A stretch of 6,745 bases of DNA from Actinomycetes bacterium. GTDB taxonomy: Bacteria; Actinomycetota; Actinomycetes; Actinomycetales; Microbacteriaceae. The stretch is taken from the NCBI GenBank assembly GCA_023390155.1, contig JAEWDJ010000042.1, positions 1 through 6,745 of the forward strand, read 5' to 3'. Position 1 is the first letter of the stretch, and the number at the start of each line of letters is the position of its first letter. Both the position numbers and the translations under genes were made by a program. Below, piece by piece: positions 1-5,864 of the stretch. The notes under the pieces are model-generated. The model did not search any database and was not told where the DNA came from. It worked only from the letters and a program-made list of their open reading frames with translations.

Positions 1-3
1 CGT

Positions 4-45
4 CCCCCCGGGGGGGGGGGGGGGGGGGGCCCCCCCCCCCCCCCC
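4..45. repeat. G/C homopolymer palindrome (C6-G20-C16)
   Basis: Six C (4-9), then 20 G (10-29), then 16 C (30-45), with no other base. The G and C runs could fold into a perfect GC hairpin, and so could the C6/G run. It may be a GC-only terminator of an upstream gene, a hypermutable tract, or a sequencing/assembly artefact at a contig edge; poly-G is a known failure mode of two-colour short-read chemistry. The tract is certain as written. Its biological reality and exact length are not. Confidence 0.6.
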
Positions 46-77
46 GCTCGCTCCGCCCCGATCCGCTTCGCATTGGA

Positions 78-100
78 CTTAATTTAAGCTCTTGACAAAG
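78..100 (+). promoter_or_regulatory. Operator-like element upstream of the GH5 gene
   Basis: An AT-rich island in very GC-rich DNA. An 11-bp palindrome CTTAATTTAAG (78-88) is followed five bases later by GACAAAG (94-100). The same arrangement, CTTA-N3-TAAG-N5-GACAAAG, recurs with identical spacing at 3100-3122 before the GH1 operon. Seventeen of 24 aligned positions match (77-100 against 3099-3122). The element overlaps the likely -35 box at 92-97, a position typical of repressor sites. The regulator is not in the window. A ROK- or LacI-family sugar repressor is a guess from the gene context, not from a recognised consensus. Confidence 0.6.
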
Positions 101-120
101 CGGCGCCTCCTCGCGATGCT
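92..120 (+). promoter_or_regulatory. Probable sigma-70-type promoter of the GH5 gene
   Basis: A perfect -35 hexamer TTGACA lies at 92-97. A 17-bp spacer leads to GATGCT at 115-120, which matches three of six positions of TATAAT. Transcription would start near 127 and leave a leader of about 44 nt. The -35 box is strong and the -10 box weak. The operator-like palindrome overlaps the promoter from upstream, so repression by steric block is plausible. Confidence 0.5.
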
Positions 121-129
121 GACCTGCGA

Positions 130-149
130 CGGAACGACCAGACGTTCCG
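130..149 (+). other. Leader stem-loop before the GH5 gene
   Basis: CGGAACG (130-136) and CGTTCCG (143-149) form a perfect 7-bp stem with a six-base loop. If transcription starts near 127, this hairpin caps the 5' end of the mRNA and could protect it from decay. As DNA it is also a dyad that a repressor could bind. A second, weaker stem (CGATC 156-160 with GATCG 167-171) would place GAGGAG of the ribosome binding site in its loop. Confidence 0.4.
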
Positions 150-170
150 CGTGTCCGATCGAGGAGGATC

Positions 171-3008
171 GTGAAACGACAAGTCCTTGCCGCGCTGGTG
201 ACAGCCGCGGCCGTGGCGGCAACGGCCGTCCTACCCGTCACCGCGGCCAGCGCCGCGGCCCTCACCGCGACCGACTTCCTGAAGGCCAGCGGCAACGTCC
301 TCAAGAAGGCCTCCGGCACCGGATCGACCGTGAACCTGCGCGGCACGAACATCGGCGGCTGGCTCACCCAGGAGGACTGGATGTCGCCGCTCGGCGAGTT
401 CGCCGCCGATCGCAGCGGCTGGACGGCGACCGCGTCGGCCGGCACCCCGGGCAACGCGCTCGACGGCTCCGGCAGCAGCCGGTGGACCACCGGCGCGAAC
501 CAGGCCGGCGGCGAGTGGATCCGGCTCGACCTCGGGGCCAGCACGCTCTTCAACCGGCTCACCGTCGACAACACGGCCAACGCCGGCCAGTGGCCGCGCG
601 CGCTGACCGTCGAGACCTCGGCCAACGGCACGACATGGACGAGCGTCGCCGCTCAGGCCGGAGCGGACGGGCTCACCACGGTCAAGTTCAGCCCGCAGGT
701 CGCCCGCTACGTGCGCGTGTCGCAGACCGGAACGGCGGCGACGCCCTGGTCCGTCGGCGAGATCAACCTCTACAGCGATCCGGTGCTCTTCAACGGGACG
801 CACACGGCGACCGCTTCCGCGAGCGCCGCGGGCACGACGGCGCAGATGGTGCTCGACGGGAACACCTCCACGGTCTGGCAGACGGGCGCCGCGCAGACCC
901 CGGGCCAGAGCCTGACGATCGACCTCGGCCGCAACGTGGACATGGACAAGGTCCTGTTCGACGCCGGCGCGGCGACCGCCAACGACTACCCCCGCATCTA
1001 CGACGTGTTCACCTCGTACGACAACACGAACTGGACCCAGGTGGCGAGCGGCTACGGCTCCAACCGGGTGGTCCAGGCCGACTTCCAGGGCTCGAAGAAC
1101 GGGCGCTACCTGCGGATCGTCTCCAACGGGACGTCGAGCCAGTGGTGGTCCGTCGCGGAGGTCGCGATCTCGAGCGGCACCTCCCTCGATCGCGGCGGCT
1201 GGGCCGTCAGCTCGTCCGTCGGCGCCACCCCCGGCAACATGATCGACGGGAGCACCGCGACGCGCTGGACGACCGGGGTTGCGCAGGCCGCCGGGCAGTC
1301 GGTCACCGTCGACATGGGCGCGCTCGTCACCCTGAACAACGTCACGACCGATACGGCCAAGAACACGACCGACGAGGACGACTGGGCCCGCGGCTACACA
1401 CTGCAGCTCTCGCGGGACGGCTCCACCTGGGGCACGGTCGCCAGCGGCGTCGGCACGCGCAAGGCGACCACGATCGGCTTCACCGCCCAGGCGGCGCGCT
1501 ACTTCCGCCTGACCCAGACCGGCTCGGCCGGCAACTGGTGGTCGATCGGCGAGCTCACCGCCGGCCTCTACAACGACGACTACTCGCTCACGAACACCAT
1601 GACCTCCCGCTTCGGCGCCGCCACGACCGCCTCGGTCGTCGCGACCCACCAGGACACCTGGTTCACCGCGAGCGACTTGGACGCCATCCAGGCCACCGGG
1701 ATGAACTTCATCCGCGTGCCCATCGGCTGGAACGTGTTCCTCAACCTCGACGGCACCTGGAAGTCGAACCCGTGGACGAAGATCGACTGGGTCGTCAGCC
1801 AGGCGGCCGCGCGCGGGATCTACGTGCTCATCGACCTCCACACCGTCCCCGGCGGCGGATGCCCCTGGGGCTCCTGCGGCCGCATCGGCCCGAACCCGAA
1901 CGGGTTCTGGGGGAGCGCGACGGCTCAGAACTGGGTCGAGGACATCTGGAAGAAGATCGCGACGCGCTACGTCGGCAACCCCGCCGTGGCCGGCTACGAC
2001 CTCATCAACGAGCCGCTGATCGACTACGACGAGGACGCCGCCGACGTCGCCCAGAAGAGCGACTACTACGACCGCCTCTACGACGCCGTCCGCGCGATCG
2101 ACGCCGACCACACGATCTTCCTCGGGGCGTTCTTCGGCCTCGACAAGCTCGCGTCGCCGTCGACCTACGGCTGGACCAACGTGGTCTACGAGTACCACCC
2201 GTACGACATGCCGAACTCGAAGGACTGGACGGCGCAGAACCAGCTCGTCACCAACGAGCTCGGCGGGTTGCCGGCGAAGCTGTCCAACCCGGGCGTGCCC
2301 ATCCTGTACGGCGAGTACTCCCTCTATTACAACGACGACGTCTGGGCGCGCTTCATGGCCGGGCTCAACGCGTCGAACGTGTCGTGGTCGAACTGGTCGT
2401 ACAAGGTCAAGGGATCGGCGGAGGACGGCTTCGCCTACTGGGGCCTCTACTACGACGACCGCAAGCCGGTCCCGGTGATCAACAGCGACGACGCGGCGAC
2501 GTTCCAGTCGAAGCTCGCCCAGTTCGGCACGGCGAACTTCACCCAGAACACCCGGTTCGTGGCGACCATCGCGAAGTACGCGGGCGGCCTCTCCACATTC
2601 TCCCCGGTCGCGATCAGCCACACGGGATGGACGGCCACGGCCTCCACGACCGCGGCGGGCTCGTCCGCCGCAGCCGGCATCGACGGCGCGAACGGCACGT
2701 CGTGGCAGAGCGGGCAGGCGATGGCCGGCGGGGAGTGGTACCGCATCGACCTCGGCGCGAACCGCACCGTCGCGATGGTGACGGTGCAGACGGCCAGCGG
2801 GTCGAAGTGGGACTACCCGCGCGGCTTCACGGTGGAGACCTCGCTCGACGGCTCGACCTGGTCCACCGCGGCCACGGGCATCGCGTACGGCTGGAAGCGG
2901 CCGATCTCGATTACACCGACGACGGCGCGCTACCTGCGGATCACCCAGACCGGTGTGGCCCCGCAGTGGTGGACGATCGACGAGGTCACCGTCTACTCGT
3001 CCTACTGA
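171..3008 (+). CDS. Secreted GH5 beta-glucanase with four discoidin (F5/8 type C) domains
   Basis: Secreted 945-residue glycoside hydrolase that probably cuts beta-glucan; the style resembles exo-beta-1,3-glucanases, but the substrate is inferred. GTG start at 171 follows GAGGAGG (161-167) and opens a Sec signal peptide: MKRQ, an Ala/Val-rich core, cleavage near residue 28 (AASA). The first GH5 strand, NLRGTNIGGWL, lies at 55-65. Three discoidin-like domains follow at about 78-203, 204-336 and 337-468. GH5 resumes with DDYSL at 469 and runs to about 812. Conserved GH5 residues visible: R515 (FIRVPIG), H557 (DLH), N613-E614 (INEP, acid/base), H676 and Y678 (EYHPY), E715 (YGEYS, nucleophile) and W742. 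A fourth discoidin domain fills about 813-945. Repeated motifs are DG-x-W-x-G, SxDGxxW and ARYxRxxQTG ending in a WW-x-x-x-E-type motif. No cell-wall anchor is seen, so the enzyme is probably released. It is transcribed alone, ending at a strong hairpin. General annotation pipelines might call it 'cellulase family glycosylhydrolase'. Confidence 0.88.
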   Translation: MKRQVLAALVTAAAVAATAVLPVTAASAAALTATDFLKASGNVLKKASGTGSTVNLRGTNIGGWLTQEDWMSPLGEFAADRSGWTATASAGTPGNALDGSGSSRWTTGANQAGGEWIRLDLGASTLFNRLTVDNTANAGQWPRALTVETSANGTTWTSVAAQAGADGLTTVKFSPQVARYVRVSQTGTAATPWSVGEINLYSDPVLFNGTHTATASASAAGTTAQMVLDGNTSTVWQTGAAQTPGQSLTIDLGRNVDMDKVLFDAGAATANDYPRIYDVFTSYDNTNWTQVASGYGSNRVVQADFQGSKNGRYLRIVSNGTSSQWWSVAEVAISSGTSLDRGGWAVSSSVGATPGNMIDGSTATRWTTGVAQAAGQSVTVDMGALVTLNNVTTDTAKNTTDEDDWARGYTLQLSRDGSTWGTVASGVGTRKATTIGFTAQAARYFRLTQTGSAGNWWSIGELTAGLYNDDYSLTNTMTSRFGAATTASVVATHQDTWFTASDLDAIQATGMNFIRVPIGWNVFLNLDGTWKSNPWTKIDWVVSQAAARGIYVLIDLHTVPGGGCPWGSCGRIGPNPNGFWGSATAQNWVEDIWKKIATRYVGNPAVAGYDLINEPLIDYDEDAADVAQKSDYYDRLYDAVRAIDADHTIFLGAFFGLDKLASPSTYGWTNVVYEYHPYDMPNSKDWTAQNQLVTNELGGLPAKLSNPGVPILYGEYSLYYNDDVWARFMAGLNASNVSWSNWSYKVKGSAEDGFAYWGLYYDDRKPVPVINSDDAATFQSKLAQFGTANFTQNTRFVATIAKYAGGLSTFSPVAISHTGWTATASTTAAGSSAAAGIDGANGTSWQSGQAMAGGEWYRIDLGANRTVAMVTVQTASGSKWDYPRGFTVETSLDGSTWSTAATGIAYGWKRPISITPTTARYLRITQTGVAPQWWTIDEVTVYSSY

Positions 3009-3020
3009 GCGCGTGACCGG

Positions 3021-3049
3021 CAGGGGGCCGCCGATCCGGCGGCCCCCTG
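3021..3049 (+). terminator. Hairpin terminator after the GH5 gene
   Basis: A perfect 13-bp inverted repeat (CAGGGGGCCGCCG 3021-3033, CGGCGGCCCCCTG 3037-3049) with a three-base loop starts 12 bp after the stop codon. Allowing one G-U pair, the stem can extend to 3018-3052. No T tract follows, as is common for terminators in high-GC actinobacteria. It separates the GH5 gene from the next transcription unit. Confidence 0.8.
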
Positions 3050-3078
3050 TCGCGCGCCCAGGGCCGTGCGGATGGGGC

Positions 3079-3107
3079 TTGCGACGGCCTGGTTCATGCC
3101 TTATTCT
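3079..3107 (+). promoter_or_regulatory. Probable promoter of the GH1-transporter operon
   Basis: TTGCGA (3079-3084, four of six positions of the -35 consensus) and TATTCT (3102-3107, four of six of the -10 consensus) are 17 bp apart. The start would lie near 3113-3115, leaving a leader of about 22-24 nt with GAAGGAG (3126-3132) just before the ATG. The downstream operator-like palindromes cover the -10 box and start site. Neither box is perfect, so the assignment is tentative. Confidence 0.45.
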
Positions 3108-3122
3108 AAGACTTAGACAAAG
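3100..3122 (+). promoter_or_regulatory. Operator-like element before the GH1 operon (second copy)
   Basis: CTTATTCTAAG (3100-3110) and GACAAAG (3116-3122) repeat the arrangement seen at 78-100, with the same five-base gap. A second, overlapping perfect palindrome TCTAAG-A-CTTAGA spans 3105-3117, so this copy carries two interleaved dyads. It overlaps the proposed -10 box and transcription start, a classic repressor position. Spacing and sequence conservation are directly visible. The identity of the regulator and the inducer (perhaps a beta-gluco-oligosaccharide or glucose) is unknown. Confidence 0.6.
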
Positions 3123-3136
3123 AACGAAGGAGTTCG

Positions 3137-4567
3137 ATGATCGACCAGACCCCGCCGCAGCCCGACCCTGCGGCCTTCCCCGCCGGCTTCCTCTGGGGCG
3201 TCGCCACGGCGGCCTACCAGATCGAGGGCGCCGCGGCCGAGGGCGGTCGGGGCCCGAGCATCTGGGACACGTTCAGCCACACGCGCGGCCTCACCCGCCA
3301 CGGCGACACCGGCGACACCGCCTGCGACCACTACCACCGGCTCGAGGGCGACCTCGACCTGATCGCCTCCCTCGGGCTCGGCGCCTACCGCTTCTCCCTG
3401 TCGTGGGCGCGTCTCCAGCCGAACGGCCGCGGGCCGCTGAATCCGGAGGGCGTCGCCTTCTACCGCCGGATGCTGACCGGACTCGCCGAACGCGGCATCA
3501 CGCCGTTCGTGACGCTGTACCACTGGGACCTCCCGCAGCCCCTCGAAGACCTCGGCGGCTGGCCGGAGCGCGACACGGCCCTCCGTTTCGAGGAGTTCGC
3601 CGCCCGCGTCGCCGAGGCGCTCGGCGACCTCGCGGACGACTGGATCACGCTCAACGAGCCCTGGTGCTCCGCCTTCCTCGGCTACGGTTACGGCGCTCAC
3701 GCGCCGGGGCTCCGCGATCTGCGGAAGGCCACGGCGGCCGCCCACCACCTGAACCTGGCCCACGGTCTGGCCTTGCGCGCCCTGCGGTCGGCGCTCCCGG
3801 GCGCCCGCGTCGGGGTGACGGACATCGTCACCGACATCGTGGCGGGCGACGGGCCGGACGACCCTTCGGCGGCTGAGCGGCTCGACGCCGTGAGCAACCG
3901 GGTCTTCCTCGACCCGGTGTACCGCGGGGAGTACGGCGACGGCGTCCACGCGCTCCTCGACCCCCACGGCCTGGTCGACGTCATCCGGGAGGGCGACCTC
4001 GCCCTCATCGCGGCGCCCGTCGACTTCGTCGGGCTCAACCACTATCAGCGGGTGATCGCCACGGCCGATCCCGCCACCCCGTTCGGCGTGCGGGAGACCG
4101 CGGCCGAGCCGGCCACCACCTCCTTCGGCTGGTCGGTCATCCCGGACTCCCTGCACGCGGTGCTGCTGCGCATCGCCCGCGACTACTCGCCGCTGCCGGT
4201 CTACATCACCGAGAGCGGCGCCAGCTTCGACGACTACGTCGACCCCGAGGGCGGCGTGGACGACACCGAACGCGTCGCCTACCTGGCCGGCTATTTCGCC
4301 GCCGCCGCCCGCGCGATCGCCGACGGGGTCGACCTGCGCGGCTACTTCGTCTGGTCGCTCCTCGACAACTTCGAATGGGCGGAGGGGTATTCCAAGCGGT
4401 TCGGGATCGTCTACGTCGACTACCGCACCCAGGAGCGCATCCCCAAGCTCAGCGCCCGCTGGTACCGCGACCTCGTGTCGCAGCACGCCCGCACCACCGC
4501 ACGACCCGTCACCACCGCACCGCACACCTCCACCACCCTGCACACACCCGAAAGGAAATCTCGATGA
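3137..4567 (+). CDS. GH1 beta-glucosidase
   Basis: Cytosolic 476-residue family 1 beta-glucosidase that releases glucose from the non-reducing end of short beta-glucosides by a retaining mechanism. The N-terminal GH1 signature is clear (FLWGVATAAYQIEG, with Q28). H129 and W130 sit in YHWDLPQPL. The acid/base is E174 in TLNEPW, N301 and Y303 lie in GLNHY, and the nucleophile is E359 in YITESG. W406, E413 and W414 lie in the aglycone/sugar-binding WSLLDNFEWAEGYSKRFG block. Length fits the family (about 450-480), although the last 25-28 residues form a Thr/Pro/His-rich tail beyond the usual RWYRDLV end. There is no signal peptide. ATG 3137 follows GAAGGAG at a good distance. The stop overlaps the binding-protein start by 4 bp (ATGA), suggesting translational coupling. 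The enzyme probably hydrolyses the oligosaccharides imported by the adjacent transporter. Beta-galactosidase or beta-fucosidase side activity is common in GH1 and cannot be excluded. Confidence 0.93.
   Translation: MIDQTPPQPDPAAFPAGFLWGVATAAYQIEGAAAEGGRGPSIWDTFSHTRGLTRHGDTGDTACDHYHRLEGDLDLIASLGLGAYRFSLSWARLQPNGRGPLNPEGVAFYRRMLTGLAERGITPFVTLYHWDLPQPLEDLGGWPERDTALRFEEFAARVAEALGDLADDWITLNEPWCSAFLGYGYGAHAPGLRDLRKATAAAHHLNLAHGLALRALRSALPGARVGVTDIVTDIVAGDGPDDPSAAERLDAVSNRVFLDPVYRGEYGDGVHALLDPHGLVDVIREGDLALIAAPVDFVGLNHYQRVIATADPATPFGVRETAAEPATTSFGWSVIPDSLHAVLLRIARDYSPLPVYITESGASFDDYVDPEGGVDDTERVAYLAGYFAAAARAIADGVDLRGYFVWSLLDNFEWAEGYSKRFGIVYVDYRTQERIPKLSARWYRDLVSQHARTTARPVTTAPHTSTTLHTPERKSR
4481..4550 (+). 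other. C-rich, G-poor segment at the GH1 3' end
   Basis: These 70 bases are dominated by C and A, with only about ten G. An 11-bp direct repeat CACCACCGCAC occurs at 4492-4502 and 4510-4520 (18-bp period, six codons). They encode the Thr/Pro/His-rich GH1 tail (residues 449-471). Such C-over-G stretches resemble Rho-utilisation sites. The segment may equally be former spacer absorbed into the reading frame. The composition is observed; the function is inferred. Confidence 0.35.
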
Positions 4568-5811
4568 AGAGAATGCGCTGGCTCGCCCTGGGCACCGCCG
4601 CCCTGGCCGCCGCCACCCTCGCCGGCTGCTCCTCCTCCGGCTCCTCCGGAGACGGCACCGCCGGCAAAGACCTCACGGTCTGGGTCATGGGAGACAGCTC
4701 CGCCCACTTCGACGCGCTGGTCAAGCCGTTCGAGGAGAAGACCGGGATCGACGTCAAGACCGTCGCGATCCCGTGGGACAACGTCGACCAGAAGTTCACC
4801 ACCGCCGTCGCCTCCGGCAGCGGCCCCGACGTGCTGCAGATCGGCCTGTCGAAGCTGCGCACCTACGCCGACAGCGGCGCCCTGCTCACCCTCGACGACG
4901 CCGCCCTCGGCGACTACGACAACCTCGCCGCGGCGAACTTCGTCGACGGGGTGGCGGGCGACGCGACCGCGGTCAGCGGCAAGGTCGTCTCGGTCCCGTG
5001 GGTGTCCGACACCCGGGTGCTGTTCTACCGCAGCGACATCCTGCAGAGCGCGGGCATCGACGCACCGCCCGCGACCTGGGACGAGCTGCGTGCCGACGCG
5101 AAGACCCTCGCCGCCCGCGGCGACGGCCAGTACGGCTACTACATCCCGCAGTGGGACAGCGCCCTCCCGGTCATCATGACCTGGGACCAGGGCGGCGAGG
5201 TCGTCGACTCGAAGGGCGCCATCGACTTCGACACCCCCGAGTTCGACAAGGCGGTCGACCTCTACACCGGGCTGTACGCCGACAAGAGCGTCCCGACGAA
5301 CAGCGACTTCGACCAGACGCAGGGCTTCGTCACCGGCACCACCCCGATGCTCGTGAGCGGACCCTACCTGGCCGCCGCGATCGACCAGGCCGCACCGGAG
5401 CTGAAGGGCAAGTGGAACGTGACCACCGTCCCCGCCGCCGACGACGACACCTCCCTCCTGGCCGGCTCGAACCTGGGCGTCTGGGGCTCGACGAAGAACA
5501 AGGCGGGCGCGCTCCAGCTGCTCGACTTCCTCTCCCAGCCCGATGTTCAGGTGAAGTGGTTCGAGTCGGACGGGCAGCTGCCCACCGTGAAGAAGGCGCT
5601 CGAGGACGAGAAGCTCGCCTCCGATCCGCTCGTCGCGGTCTACACGAAGCAGCTCGCCTCCTCCCGGCTGCTCCCGCTGGTGCCCAACTGGGACGGCGAG
5701 ACCGGCAAGGCGCTCCTCGATTCGCTCAACTCGATCGTGCTGACCGGCGCGAACCGCGACGACGCGCTGCAGACCCTGTTCACCACGACCGCCGGAACCT
5801 CGGCGAAATGA
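4564..5811 (+). CDS. Sugar ABC transporter substrate-binding lipoprotein (CUT1 type)
   Basis: Extracellular solute-binding protein (family 1, MalE-like) of 415 residues that captures an oligosaccharide at the membrane surface and delivers it to the permeases. It starts with a lipoprotein signal peptide: MKRMRW, an Ala/Leu core and lipobox LAGC, with lipidated Cys22, then a Ser/Gly linker to about residue 35. The mature part begins DLTVWVMGDSS and shows the typical FEEKTGIDV and SGSGPDVLQIG segments, then VPWVSDTRVLFYRSDIL, TWDELRADAKTLA and GTTPMLVSGPYLA. ATG 4564 follows AAAGGA (4551-4556) and overlaps the GH1 stop by 4 bp. A second ATG at 4573 is less well placed. The neighbouring GH1 enzyme suggests a beta-gluco-oligosaccharide ligand, but binding-protein sequence alone does not show this. 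A strong hairpin directly after its stop could keep its mRNA more abundant than that of the permeases. Confidence 0.92.
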   Translation: MKRMRWLALGTAALAAATLAGCSSSGSSGDGTAGKDLTVWVMGDSSAHFDALVKPFEEKTGIDVKTVAIPWDNVDQKFTTAVASGSGPDVLQIGLSKLRTYADSGALLTLDDAALGDYDNLAAANFVDGVAGDATAVSGKVVSVPWVSDTRVLFYRSDILQSAGIDAPPATWDELRADAKTLAARGDGQYGYYIPQWDSALPVIMTWDQGGEVVDSKGAIDFDTPEFDKAVDLYTGLYADKSVPTNSDFDQTQGFVTGTTPMLVSGPYLAAAIDQAAPELKGKWNVTTVPAADDDTSLLAGSNLGVWGSTKNKAGALQLLDFLSQPDVQVKWFESDGQLPTVKKALEDEKLASDPLVAVYTKQLASSRLLPLVPNWDGETGKALLDSLNSIVLTGANRDDALQTLFTTTAGTSAK

Positions 5812-5816
5812 GACCC

Positions 5817-5852
5817 GGTGGTGCGCGGCGGCAGCGGTCGCCGCGCATCACC
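5817..5852 (+). other. Hairpin between binding-protein and permease genes
   Basis: A 14-bp stem with a single G-U pair (arms 5817-5830 and 5839-5852) and an eight-base loop lies in the 53-nt gap after the binding-protein stop. There is no T tract. Such intercistronic hairpins often stabilise upstream mRNA or terminate partially, giving more binding protein than permease. The stem is clear; its role is inferred. It would fall inside the coding region if the permease started at 5808. Confidence 0.6.
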
Positions 5853-5864
5853 GACCATGAGGCC

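Noticed and set aside
231..2621. A 796-codon open frame on the minus strand across the GH5 gene
   Set aside because: It mirrors the GH5 codons: Arg/Val/Gly/Ala-rich, with no domain. The plus-strand frame has a signal peptide, catalytic motifs and four recognisable binding domains.
92..3016. A 974-codon plus-strand frame, longer than the real gene, over the same stretch
   Set aside because: The product is Arg/His-rich low-complexity sequence typical of a shifted high-GC frame, has no ribosome binding site and no family motif.
3113..4543. A 476-codon minus-strand frame opposite the GH1 gene
   Set aside because: Val/Gly/Arg-biased shadow with no motif, against clear GH1 signatures on the plus strand.
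4375..4563. Upstream extension of the binding-protein frame
   Set aside because: The Arg/His/Pro-rich extension lies over GH1 codons and would bury the lipoprotein signal peptide; ATG 4564 has a good ribosome binding site and lipobox.
4773..5807. Upstream extension of the permease frame through the binding-protein gene
   Set aside because: Shadow frame rich in Arg; the membrane protein clearly begins near 5865.
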